DNA of 64,000 nucleotides from Vibrio mytili (GCF_000830505.1 NZ_JXOK01000082.1:54685-118684), one strand, 5' to 3'. Positions 28,575 through 36,848 are shown, counted from the first letter of the stretch. Notes: generated from the sequence alone by a model not told the origin. Made by a program: numbers and translations.

Positions 28575-28604
28575 ATACCTATTAGTTATTGTGATAAAAC
28601 AAAC

Positions 28605-28624
28605 AAGTAAAAATAAAATTTACT
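28605..28624. promoter_or_regulatory. possible GanR half-palindrome in the divergent promoter
   Basis: AAGTAAA (28605-28611) and TTTACT (28619-28624) form an interrupted palindrome. The same AAGTAAA and TTTACTT arms, without the gap, occur in the perfect palindrome at 30955-30980. The differing spacing lowers confidence. Confidence 0.35.
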
Positions 28625-28682
28625 AAATAAAAGACGAATTAGATCACATACTTTATTCATTATCATTTAAGAGGAATTTAAA

Positions 28683-29786
28683 ATGTCTTCGATCCAATTA
28701 TCCAATGTCGTAAAACGTTTTGACGATACCCAAACCATTCATAACGTAAACTTGTCGATAGAAGAAGGCGAGTTTGTGGTGTTTGTTGGTCCGTCAGGCT
28801 GTGGCAAATCAACACTCTTGCGTATGATTGCTGGCCTGGAAGATATCAGTGATGGGGCGATATCCATTTCCGGAAATGTCGTTAACGACACTCCGCCATC
28901 AGAACGAGGAGTAGCGATGGTATTTCAGTCTTATGCTCTGTACCCGCATATGACCGTCGAGGAAAACATGGGTTACTCATTAAAAGTAAACAAAGTGCCA
29001 AAAGAAGAGCGAGAGAAAAAAGTAAAGTTGGTCGGTAAAGCACTGCAGTTAGAGCACCTGCTCGATCGTAAACCAGCCCAACTATCAGGCGGCCAACGTC
29101 AGCGCGTTGCTATCGGTCGCGCAATCGTTCGAGATCCTGAAGTATTTTTGTTTGATGAGCCGCTATCAAACCTTGATGCAGAACTGCGTGTGGATATGCG
29201 TCTGCATATTGCAAAGCTACACCAAGAGCTTAAGTCAACCATGGTCTATGTAACGCACGACCAAGTCGAAGCCATGACATTAGCGGACAAAATAGTCGTG
29301 CTTCGTGATGGCAAAGTGGAACAAGTTGGCTCACCAATGGATCTGTACCATAATCCTATTAACAGATTTGTGGCCGGATTTATTGGCTCACCTAAGATGA
29401 ATTTTCTTCCTTGCAGCGTTGAAGCGTGGGATGAAACCAGCTTGACAGTAAGGTTGCATGTGGGCGGCTCAATCACCTTACCAATAAAAACAGCTCAGAT
29501 TGAAATAGGTAAAAAGTTAACATTAGGTATTAGACCAGAGCACCTCACAACAAATCCAGATATGATCACACTCGCCTTCCAATGTGAAGTGGTTGAAAGA
29601 CTGGGCGGAATGACGTACATCTTTGGGCAATGTGGCGGCGTGGATGACTTCAAATACCTTCATCATGGGGACACGCAAGTCCAACCTGGTGAGTCAATTT
29701 CGCTATTTACATCACTTTCCCATTTACACATTTTTGAACCTGATGGAAACGTCATTACATTTGATTCTGTACAATCAACGCATTAA
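28683..29786 (+). CDS. msmX: MsmX/MalK-type sugar importer ATPase
   Basis: A 367-aa ATPase: Walker A GPSGCGKST (about 37-45), signature LSGGQRQR, Walker B VFLFDEPLSNLD and a C-terminal regulatory (TOBE) domain. It lacks its own permeases beyond GanP and GanQ on the opposite strand, so it should power that importer. GAGGAA lies seven bases upstream of ATG 28683. MsmX-type ATPases often serve several importers. Confidence 0.88.
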   Translation: MSSIQLSNVVKRFDDTQTIHNVNLSIEEGEFVVFVGPSGCGKSTLLRMIAGLEDISDGAISISGNVVNDTPPSERGVAMVFQSYALYPHMTVEENMGYSLKVNKVPKEEREKKVKLVGKALQLEHLLDRKPAQLSGGQRQRVAIGRAIVRDPEVFLFDEPLSNLDAELRVDMRLHIAKLHQELKSTMVYVTHDQVEAMTLADKIVVLRDGKVEQVGSPMDLYHNPINRFVAGFIGSPKMNFLPCSVEAWDETSLTVRLHVGGSITLPIKTAQIEIGKKLTLGIRPEHLTTNPDMITLAFQCEVVERLGGMTYIFGQCGGVDDFKYLHHGDTQVQPGESISLFTSLSHLHIFEPDGNVITFDSVQSTH

Positions 29787-29795
29787 CGTTTTAAC

Positions 29796-29824
29796 GCCAA
29801 AGAGCATTCAAAATGCTCTTTGGC
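29796..29824. promoter_or_regulatory. perfect 13-bp hairpin between msmX and ganR
   Basis: Arms GCCAAAGAGCATT and AATGCTCTTTGGC with a 3-nt loop. No T-run follows on either strand, so it may be a partial terminator, mRNA-stabilising stem or operator setting regulator level. Confidence 0.7.
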
Positions 29825-29864
29825 ATGATAGAGCCGTCCAATAAATATACTATAGGGTAATCTT

Positions 29865-30872
29865 TTGGCTACACTCAAAGACATTGCACAAAGAGCGAAT
29901 ATTTCTACTTCAACTATTTCTCGCTTTCTTAATGAAGACCCTACTTTGTCTGTAAGTGAAGACAAAAAGCGGGCGATTTTGGAGGCGGTAGAGGCTCTTG
30001 GTTATCAATCCCCTAAACGCAGTAAAAAACAGTTTGTTCATCATGAAGTAGCCAAAACGAACGAGCCAGATGGCATACGTGATGTTGTTATGTTGAACTT
30101 TTTAACTCCCACGCAGGAAATAGACGACCCGTATTTCACTTCTATTCGTGCTGGCATTCAAAATCGTTGCTTAGAAAAAGGCGTCGATTTAAGAACACTT
30201 CATTTAGACCAGATCGATACTAATATAAATCTAATAGAAAACGCTCCAGCCGTCATTGCAGTCGGACATTTCTCCAAGCATGTTGTGGATACCTTATATC
30301 AAGCTAACCACAATATTATATTTGTTGACTCGAACCCTTTAGGTAGCAAAACCGATGCAGTTTTAATTGACCGGTTGGCGTTGTCCAATGAGGTTATGCA
30401 AAATGTACTAAAAAGCCGTTGTAAACGACCTGCTTTTATTGGTAATAACGAAGAGCGCTTACATACTTTTCGTAAAGTCACCAAAGAAAACGGCTTGTAC
30501 CACGATGCATTATGTAAAGTGAGTAAAGAGTATTGCATCGAGTCGGGGTATCAAGCAATGAAAGAAATGCTACAACTCGATGAACTTCCTGACGTGGTCT
30601 ACGCTGCGACAGATATGGTGGCCGTTGGTGTTTATCGAGCCATTTATGAGGCTGGTTTAACCATTCCAGGGGACATACAAGTTATCGGAACCAATGATAT
30701 CTCGTCAGCCCGACATATGAGCCCAAGCCTCACTACAATGCGACTGTTCCCGTTTGAAATGGGAGAAGTAGCAATTGATATGTTCATTGAAAAAATGGAA
30801 GGCAGAAAATACAAAAAAACGGTTTTATTTGGTCATGAATTTATATGGCGAGACAGTTTTAAAATTAACTAG
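29865..30872 (+). CDS. ganR: LacI-family regulator of the galactan locus
   Basis: A 335-aa repressor: N-terminal HTH beginning TLKDIAQRANISTSTISRFL, hinge around residue 50, then a sugar-binding-type effector domain with the LacI C-terminal TTMRLFPFEMGEVA region. TTG start at 29865 with AGGGT upstream; no better ATG starts the HTH. It lies between the importer ATPase and the second galactanase. It probably answers to a galactan degradation product; binding sites proposed at 30955-30980. Confidence 0.88.
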   Translation: MATLKDIAQRANISTSTISRFLNEDPTLSVSEDKKRAILEAVEALGYQSPKRSKKQFVHHEVAKTNEPDGIRDVVMLNFLTPTQEIDDPYFTSIRAGIQNRCLEKGVDLRTLHLDQIDTNINLIENAPAVIAVGHFSKHVVDTLYQANHNIIFVDSNPLGSKTDAVLIDRLALSNEVMQNVLKSRCKRPAFIGNNEERLHTFRKVTKENGLYHDALCKVSKEYCIESGYQAMKEMLQLDELPDVVYAATDMVAVGVYRAIYEAGLTIPGDIQVIGTNDISSARHMSPSLTTMRLFPFEMGEVAIDMFIEKMEGRKYKKTVLFGHEFIWRDSFKIN

Positions 30873-30954
30873 CTTCGAGCTAAATTATGACTCTGCAATA
30901 CATCAAGGATGATGAATTTTATTTGAAACATTTTCACATAGATCATAGTCACAG

Positions 30955-30980
30955 TTATCTAAGTAAATTTACTTAGATAA
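30955..30980. promoter_or_regulatory. perfect 26-bp palindrome upstream of the second galactanase
   Basis: Thirteen-base arms, TTATCTAAGTAAA and its exact complement. It lies about 140 bases upstream of the GH53 gene and just after ganR. The size and symmetry suit a LacI-type repressor; GanR is the obvious candidate. Confidence 0.65.
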
Positions 30981-31122
30981 TTTATCCATAATCACAACTA
31001 CGTAAATCACCTTACTAAAATAATCACCAACACTTTTATACATCACCTCAATACTAAAATCCGTTGCTATATTCTTTACGCTTAAAAAACAAAAAACGTG
31101 AATATATAAAAACGGTGACACG

Positions 31123-32121
31123 ATGAACAATACCTTAAAAATACTAACAATCTTCGGCTCATTAGTAGCCTCGACCCATTCTAACGCGTTTGTTAAAGGC
31201 GCAGATATTAGTTGGATAACTCAGATGGAAGACAATGGTTACGAGTTCTACAACGATTGGGGATATCGACAAGATGTCCTTTCAATATTGCGAGACCATG
31301 GTATGAACGCAGTACGTCTTCGTGTTTGGGTAAATCCCAGTGATGGATATTACAGCTCGCTGGATGATGTAATTGTCAAAGCGCAGTGGGCCAAAGATGC
31401 AAACATGGACGTGATGATTGACTTCCACTACAGCGACACTTGGGCCGATCCAGGCAACCAGTGGAAACCTGCAGCATGGCAACAACTGAGCTTCGAAGAT
31501 TTAATGGGACAAGTATGGTCTTACACTAGAGATTCTCTCAACACCTTAAAAGCTGCTGGTATAACACCAAAATGGATTCAAGTCGGTAATGAAACTAACA
31601 ACGGAATGCTATGGAATGAAGGAATGGCTTCAAGCAACATGCGTAACTATGCGTGGTTGTTTAATAGCGGACGCAACGCAGCCAAAGAAGTATTCCCAGA
31701 TGCTAAGGTCATTGTCCACTTAGCAAACTGTCACGACAACGCTAATTTCAGGTGGATTCTTGATGGCTTACAATCCAATAGTGCTTGGTGGGATGTTATT
31801 GGCGCATCATCTTATCCCAAGAATGCAACAGGCCTTACTTGGCAAGAAGCAAACAATCAATGCCTCTCTAATCTCAATGATTTGGTCGATCGCTACGGTA
31901 CTGAAGTCATGATCACTGAAATTGGCGTGCCTTGGGATGAACCTCAAGCAAAGACTATCGTTGCCGATATGATCCAAAAAGTACGTCGTGTTAATCAAAA
32001 TAAAGGCATTGGGATTTTCTATTGGGAGCCACAGGCATATAGTTGGCAAGGTTATACCTTGGGTGCATGGGATCCGAATACGCGCCAGCCTACTCAAGCT
32101 CTTGATGCTTTTCTTGAATAA
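31123..32121 (+). CDS. secreted arabinogalactan endo-beta-1,4-galactanase, GH53
   Basis: A 332-aa enzyme with a signal peptide (about 1-22, SNA) and no lipobox, so it is probably periplasmic or secreted. The barrel shows acid/base Glu in QVGNETNNGMLW and nucleophile Glu in VMITEIGVPW. It differs in length and anchoring from the lipoprotein GH53 at 23730, giving the cell two galactanases at different locations. Probably under GanR. Confidence 0.93.
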   Translation: MNNTLKILTIFGSLVASTHSNAFVKGADISWITQMEDNGYEFYNDWGYRQDVLSILRDHGMNAVRLRVWVNPSDGYYSSLDDVIVKAQWAKDANMDVMIDFHYSDTWADPGNQWKPAAWQQLSFEDLMGQVWSYTRDSLNTLKAAGITPKWIQVGNETNNGMLWNEGMASSNMRNYAWLFNSGRNAAKEVFPDAKVIVHLANCHDNANFRWILDGLQSNSAWWDVIGASSYPKNATGLTWQEANNQCLSNLNDLVDRYGTEVMITEIGVPWDEPQAKTIVADMIQKVRRVNQNKGIGIFYWEPQAYSWQGYTLGAWDPNTRQPTQALDAFLE

Positions 32122-32156
32122 CTCAAAAACGTTACCCAGAGTCGTCCAACAAAATC

Positions 32157-32327
32157 ATGTGCCACCAAGAGGTGCTGGATTTCTTTAATAAGAAACGAAC
32201 CACCATCATCGCCTGGCGGAAGAACCGCAACTTCCCAGAGCCAATTAGCAAATCACCGCTGCGTTGGATTCGCGCAGCGGTGATGGAATGGGTTGAGCAT
32301 GAAGGTGGGTTTAAGGCTGGGGTTTAG
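32157..32327 (+). pseudogene. AlpA-family prophage regulator remnant
   Basis: A 56-codon frame from ATG 32157 to TAG 32327. It reads VLDFFNKKRTTIIAWRKN and ends in WVEHEGGFKAG, the C-terminal part of AlpA/Cox-type winged-helix regulators, which mark integrated phage-like elements. The N-terminal ~10 residues of the family are replaced by unrelated sequence, so it is probably a truncated remnant at the left edge of the 32.1-37.3 kb insertion. Confidence 0.65.
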
Positions 32328-32386
32328 GGTGCTTTTCCTAAATCACTTGAGCAGCGGGAATCACTCGTAAAATATTGTCATGTGAA

Positions 32387-32929
32387 TTACGATCGCTTAC
32401 CTAACCCAGGTGCACCACCTGGCACAAATAAACTAAATTTGGTTTCAAAGTCACCACCAAGGGCACTCCCCTGAGAGCGATCTCGTTTTCTCTGCTCTTT
32501 CAATTTTTTGTGTTCTGCTTCTACTTTCTTCTGTAAGTCAGTATCAGCCATAATTTCGGAAGCTTCGAGGATTTTTTGCTTAAGAACGTGCGACACTACA
32601 ATTTGACGGTTTAAGTTCTTTTCAGATACTAGTTGTGTCAACGCGATTTCTCGTTCTAGCTGCAACACCATTTCTTCAAGATCTGATTGAATGTATTTCG
32701 AATCTGTAGCCAAACGAAATTTCTTCGAGTTTTTAGGTAAAGGTTGTCTTAATGCCCATTCGTAAGTTCCCTGAACTGAAGCACGTGCCCGTCGCTTCTT
32801 TTTGGATAATTGAGCTCTAAACGAGGGCTCAATTTTCAGAAAGTATTTTTTACAATTTAATTGATGATGATTCCTTTCAGTGTTGCAAGAAAATAGCTCA
32901 TCACAGCCGCTACATTTAAATTGCTCCAT
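32387..32929 (-). CDS. hypothetical protein with an N-terminal zinc-finger-like motif
   Basis: A 180-aa protein I do not recognise. The N-terminus CSGCDELFSCNTERNHHQLNC has cysteine and histidine spacing like a zinc finger. The middle and C-terminal parts are charged and helical (LEREIALTQLVSEKN and KKVEAEHKKLKEQRKR). I chose ATG 32929, with AAGGAGAT upstream, over an open frame extending to 33034, which would run into the attC-like site. Gene order places it after attC site A. Confidence 0.65.
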   Translation of the reverse strand: MEQFKCSGCDELFSCNTERNHHQLNCKKYFLKIEPSFRAQLSKKKRRARASVQGTYEWALRQPLPKNSKKFRLATDSKYIQSDLEEMVLQLEREIALTQLVSEKNLNRQIVVSHVLKQKILEASEIMADTDLQKKVEAEHKKLKEQRKRDRSQGSALGGDFETKFSLFVPGGAPGLGKRS

Positions 32930-32944
32930 AGCATCTCCTTCATA

Positions 32945-33064
32945 TCGATGCTGCGTTAAGGTGAATAACGCAATACCGAAGTTGCTGCATACCACCTTAA
33001 TCAATAAATTCAACGCATAGCAAAAATACCACACGTTGCGCCCCCTCTTAAACGAGTTCTTAGG
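32945..33064 (-). repeat. attC-like recombination site A
   Basis: Roughly 120 bases with TTAAGGTGAATAACGC near the left end and ACACGTTGCG, CCTCTTAAACGAGTT near the right, matching the pattern of Vibrio superintegron repeats read leftward. It lies between the stop of the 33060 gene and the start of 32387, as an attC does in a cassette. Imperfect ends. Confidence 0.55.
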
Positions 33065-33530
33065 CGACTGGAGTTGGAACTTTATTCAATACAACTAAGA
33101 GAGCTAAAATACTCGAAATGAATAAAGCCAAATAAGGCCCCCATACAAGCCACCTTCTCTTATCAAACAGTAATAAGTAGTCAGATAACGACGGTGGATC
33201 GATTTTTATTTTCACGCCTTCAGTAGGAGGAACAAATTCCCCACCAAGAAAAAGAGAATTAATACTATTCTCAATTTCATGAGACCTAGATATAAGCTTA
33301 TATTCCACAGTACGGATACCAAACTCAAACCAAGCAATAGGCATCAAAATAAAGCCTGATAATAAGACAATTTCGCATGAGTTGTTCTTGAATGCATAAG
33401 CTATCAATGCACTCCAAATCGCAACTCCCCACATTCTAACTTTCCATGCTGTTTCAGCATTATTTTTAGCAATATTTTGAGTCAACTCCCAAGATTTTAA
33501 TAGTACATCTTTTATACTACTTTCGTCCAT
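33060..33530 (-). CDS. membrane protein, third gene of the nucleotidyltransferase operon
   Basis: A 156-aa protein with an N-terminal soluble helix (about 1-30), two adjacent membrane segments (about 32-50 and 53-72), a soluble middle (70-125) and a third membrane segment (about 130-150). This layout resembles the short membrane effectors of defence systems, such as SLATT-like 2TM proteins, but I find no firm family match. It begins two bases after the previous stop, so it is in the same transcript as the two upstream genes. Function unknown. Confidence 0.7.
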   Translation of the reverse strand: MDESSIKDVLLKSWELTQNIAKNNAETAWKVRMWGVAIWSALIAYAFKNNSCEIVLLSGFILMPIAWFEFGIRTVEYKLISRSHEIENSINSLFLGGEFVPPTEGVKIKIDPPSLSDYLLLFDKRRWLVWGPYLALFISSILALLVVLNKVPTPVA

Positions 33531-33532
33531 AA

Positions 33533-33955
33533 TTAGTCCTCTAAATATTTTGTAAGAATCCTAGCATTATTACTACTATCAAAACCACTACTTAGAATAC
33601 TTAGTATAAGATCTGTAAAATGGTTCTCCATAAAATTCATTAAATCTTCACCTTCTTCTGTGTAATTTTTATCAGATAGCGCACTATAAACACCAAGTGA
33701 ACTATGAAGGCACTCCAAAACATTACTTTGATAACTTGACATGCTGGATTTATCAGCACGATTAATTATAATCAAAGCATGAGCTTCATTATTTGCTCTT
33801 TTATTGAAAAAATTTTTTATAACTTGCTCATATATTGAATCAAAAAGAACTTTGACTCTTTTTCGCATTTTATATGACTTTTGTTGACGATCATCACTTT
33901 CATAGTATTCAAAAAAAATTTCTGATAGCGCTGCAATCATGTTGTCATTTATCAT
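33533..33955 (-). CDS. helical hypothetical protein, second gene of the nucleotidyltransferase operon
   Basis: A 140-aa, mostly helical, charged protein with no signal peptide or membrane segment. The start overlaps the preceding stop by four bases (ATGA). A KRANNEAH stretch gives an Arg-x5-His pair that is loosely like the RX4-6H motif of HEPN ribonucleases, but the context is weak. I do not recognise the family. Confidence 0.65.
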   Translation of the reverse strand: MINDNMIAALSEIFFEYYESDDRQQKSYKMRKRVKVLFDSIYEQVIKNFFNKRANNEAHALIIINRADKSSMSSYQSNVLECLHSSLGVYSALSDKNYTEEGEDLMNFMENHFTDLILSILSSGFDSSNNARILTKYLED

Positions 33956-34608
33956 ACTTTGCCTTTCGATACATACTCATAAACACTTTGAAGCAATAAC
34001 CCAGCTTCACTTGAATAAGGATCCACTCCCAAGTCAACATTTAGCCCTCTTACACTAGAATCATAAAATGATTGTAGCAACAGAAAGTCCGATAAAATAT
34101 CATCAGAAGCTACCATTTTTTTCATACATTCTACTTTATTAAACTCAAATATACCCATATTAGCTAAAGAAAAAATACAATAATTTTTCACCATAGGAAA
34201 AATATTCACCAATGGCAAGTAAAACTTGCCATTAAAAATAGAGATATCCTTATATATTTCAATGTCAGATTTTATTTTATCTATCTCTTCGCAAAAGCTG
34301 CTCTTCAATTTGAAATTTTCAACATATCCTGCCCATAAATCCTCATTTCCGTAAAGAAGAAATCCTTGTTTAAAAATATGATAAAGAAACAAACTTCCCA
34401 TTCTAAAATACTTTTCAAACTGGCAAAAATCGTATTCAATGTAATTAACCGGCAAGCCAGGCAAATCGTATTTATCTAATATAAGGTCTGCATCTCTGAT
34501 ATTACAGTCGATGAGTAGCACGTCAATATCACTATTTTTGTGTGAATCACCTCTTGCTACTGAACCAAAGATCACTACAAACGAATTTTTATTCAAATTT
34601 ACACCCAA
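33952..34608 (-). CDS. nucleotidyltransferase-domain protein (MNT/pol-beta superfamily)
   Basis: A 218-aa protein with the pol-beta motif FGSVARGDSHKNSDIDVLL (GS followed by DxD) at about 14-31 and a possible third acidic residue in NYIEYDF. The C-terminal part is helical and of unknown role. In the superfamily such proteins transfer a nucleotide to another molecule, for example MNT antitoxins that AMPylate HEPN toxins, or CD-NTases that make cyclic signals. It is first of a three-gene overlapping operon, directly after an attC-like site. Base composition is AT-rich against its neighbours, which suggests transfer. Confidence 0.8.
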   Translation of the reverse strand: MGVNLNKNSFVVIFGSVARGDSHKNSDIDVLLIDCNIRDADLILDKYDLPGLPVNYIEYDFCQFEKYFRMGSLFLYHIFKQGFLLYGNEDLWAGYVENFKLKSSFCEEIDKIKSDIEIYKDISIFNGKFYLPLVNIFPMVKNYCIFSLANMGIFEFNKVECMKKMVASDDILSDFLLLQSFYDSSVRGLNVDLGVDPYSSEAGLLLQSVYEYVSKGKV

Positions 34609-34621
34609 CTACACATAAATT

Positions 34622-34747
34622 ACCTAACGCCACATTAAGGTCTGAACAACGCAAGCACCCACCTAAAATATTACACCTTAAACAATAAAGCCGATTCAAA
34701 CCAAAACCGCCAAGCGTTGCGAATCCGTCTTAAAGCGTTTGTTAGCT
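34622..34747 (-). repeat. attC-like recombination site B
   Basis: Left core ACCTAAC fits RYYYAAC; right end carries AAGCGTTTGTTAGCT. Inner blocks GCCACATTAAGG and CGAATCCGTCTTAA pair, and the whole resembles 63883-64000. It lies between the stop of the 34747 gene and the start of the nucleotidyltransferase gene. Confidence 0.75.
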
Positions 34748-35760
34748 TATTCAAAATTGGTGAAATTTTCTTCTACTTTTAAAACTAACGGAAGATCGTT
34801 TTGTAGAATGAGCTTTGATCGGTACTTATCCAACAATTCAATAACAGCAGAAACATCTCTGAATTTCTTTAACGCTAGTTTAGCTGTAGACTTAAATGCT
34901 TCAATTTTTATTATATGTTCATTTTTATCATGATTAAATCTTACTGCACTATCTACTGTTCTTTTCCCTGTTTTTGTAACACTGCGTCGCTCTTTTAGCA
35001 TAGGTGGATTTTTATGACCAGGCTTATCACTTATTTCACCTTCAGCAGGAAGCGTCACCCAATAACACTCCTTATAGCTATATGTTTCAACAGTATTTTT
35101 ATCTGGCAAAGGGGTGTATTTTATGCCATCAACATTAAGAGACACCTCATCAAAATAGTAAGACTTAATGAATTCAGGATGATTTAAATATGAGGTTAAT
35201 TCGGATATGGCTTCAATACATGATTGTTTTAGATCTTTATACAGAGGCTCTATCAAATTATATTTATCTTCCACATTTCTAAGAACAATATCTTTCCCTC
35301 CAGAATTAGAAATAAACATAATGATTTCACAGGCTCTCAAAAAATCCGGAATATAACTTAACCGATTTTCGCAATTGCAAATATACCTCAACAAGTAGCA
35401 ACTTCTGTACCATGCTCTTTCACTCAAAACATATGTAGAGTCTTCCATTAAAGAATAAGCTGTTATCTCTATACTTTCTAGCTCAATATATTTATCTGAT
35501 AACATTGCTAAACTTACTTCTTCTTTAATGATACTTCTTATAGTAACGGGAAGCTCATCAAGTTCAGAAAGGACTGTTGCTAATTGTATTTTCATTTGAG
35601 AAATATCATTTGCCATTGCTTGTAAGTATTCTCTAGAGCGAACATTTGACAAAGTATTTTCAATTGCACCAAATGCACCTACAACAGCGCTCCCAATCGT
35701 CGCGATAGAAACAGGATCAAAGAGCCTTGGCTGTATTTCTAATTCCTCGTTAATATTCAT
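34747..35760 (-). CDS. hypothetical helical protein, possible membrane-active toxin
   Basis: A 337-aa protein I do not recognise. It begins with a short polar region, then a small-residue hydrophobic stretch (VSIATIGSAVVGAFGAIENTL, about 17-37), then long helices with heptad-like spacing to about residue 120. Such an arrangement occurs in helical pore-forming proteins but is not diagnostic. No signal peptide. I chose ATG 35760, with AAGGAG seven bases upstream, over an earlier codon at 35796. It sits between attC-like sites B and C as a one-gene cassette. Confidence 0.7.
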   Translation of the reverse strand: MNINEELEIQPRLFDPVSIATIGSAVVGAFGAIENTLSNVRSREYLQAMANDISQMKIQLATVLSELDELPVTIRSIIKEEVSLAMLSDKYIELESIEITAYSLMEDSTYVLSERAWYRSCYLLRYICNCENRLSYIPDFLRACEIIMFISNSGGKDIVLRNVEDKYNLIEPLYKDLKQSCIEAISELTSYLNHPEFIKSYYFDEVSLNVDGIKYTPLPDKNTVETYSYKECYWVTLPAEGEISDKPGHKNPPMLKERRSVTKTGKRTVDSAVRFNHDKNEHIIKIEAFKSTAKLALKKFRDVSAVIELLDKYRSKLILQNDLPLVLKVEENFTNFE

Positions 35761-35784
35761 AAAAACTCCTTTGAAAGTGTGTAG

Positions 35785-35912
35785 ACCGAACCCCACGTTA
35801 AGGGAGAGCAGGCACGCAATACAAAGTTACCGCATAATGCCTTAGACACAAAACCTAACGCATATTAAAAATGTCACGCGTGCAAAACCCCTCTTAAAGG
35901 CTTTGTTATAAG
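35785..35912 (-). repeat. attC-like recombination site C
   Basis: Left ACCGAAC with CACGTTAAGG; right CCCCTCTTAAAGGCTTTGTTATAAG. The right part matches the Vibrio repeat ending (CTTTGTTAT). It lies between the stop of the 35914 gene and the start of 35760. Confidence 0.65.
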
Positions 35913-35913
35913 A

Positions 35914-36789
35914 TTAATTTACAATCGCAGGATCTTTGTATTTGCGTACAAAGATGTAATTTGGTGTCCCACACCAAATAATTGGTTTTCCCTCACCTTC
36001 ACCACTAAAATAACAGTTACCCGCAACCAAAACATGTGCTCCCAAAAGGTCCTCTAGATCGTCGACCTCGAAAAGTTCTTTAAAATCATCTGAAATATCT
36101 TCGAATATTGCAACTGAGGCAGACATATACTCAGAGCTCGAATTTAGCCAAATTTTTCCATCACTGGATTCTCGCGCAGATGCTATTGGTCCCCAGTAAA
36201 AATTAGTTTTACCATGATGTATATCTTTCTCAATTTGATTAAACCCAAAGACAATATCTTTAACGTGACCACTAAGCATTATTTCTTCGTTATTTCGATA
36301 GAAAATTATATTGCTTTCAGAATTTCGAAAATCTTTACTTTTAACCAAACGATGAAGTATTCGTCTGAGGGTAAATTGCTGCGCAGAACGTCGATTCTTA
36401 TCTTTTAGAACATAACGCTTCCCCCCTTCTCCTAAGCCAGGCAATGGAGGCTTAGATACCTCTGCAACATCAATAGCACCGCCTTGCTCTTGGTCTAAAC
36501 GTACAATAATTGTGTCATCACTCTCTACCTCACCCTCAACTTCCGTAGCATCATCGCGGTGCTCGTCTGATGAAATGTATTGCACTTTTAAATCACATTC
36601 TGGGTCATGATGGGCGCAGAAATGAGCTGGATGCCCGTGACGACTCTCTCTTCTATACCACGCAAACTCGCCGCATTCAGTACAAACGAGGCTACGTCTT
36701 TTTATGTCAAGCAAACTCGGCTCGAGTTCGTTAAATTTCGAAATTTCCCAAGTTTTTCCGTCTTGAGTACATTTTGCATATTGCATCAA
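35914..36789 (-). CDS. hypothetical protein with an N-terminal zinc-ribbon-like region
   Basis: A 291-aa protein of unknown family. Cysteines and histidines in SLVCTECGEFAWYR and HGHPAHFCAHHDPEC (about 33-65) look like a metal-binding region, comparable in spacing to the N-terminus of CoiA-like or restriction-type proteins. An acidic linker (80-110) follows, then a globular C-terminal part. No signal peptide. Cassette gene followed by attC-like site C. A second Met at 36786 may be the true start. Confidence 0.65.
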   Translation of the reverse strand: MMQYAKCTQDGKTWEISKFNELEPSLLDIKRRSLVCTECGEFAWYRRESRHGHPAHFCAHHDPECDLKVQYISSDEHRDDATEVEGEVESDDTIIVRLDQEQGGAIDVAEVSKPPLPGLGEGGKRYVLKDKNRRSAQQFTLRRILHRLVKSKDFRNSESNIIFYRNNEEIMLSGHVKDIVFGFNQIEKDIHHGKTNFYWGPIASARESSDGKIWLNSSSEYMSASVAIFEDISDDFKELFEVDDLEDLLGAHVLVAGNCYFSGEGEGKPIIWCGTPNYIFVRKYKDPAIVN

Positions 36790-36848
36790 TTACTCCTAAT
36801 CTAACGAATCGTATAACACTTACTTAGACGACTTATAGCCGCACTTTC

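Noticed and set aside
32930..33034. N-terminal extension of the zinc-finger-like protein to 33034
   Set aside because: It crosses the attC-like site; a strong ribosome site lies before 32929.
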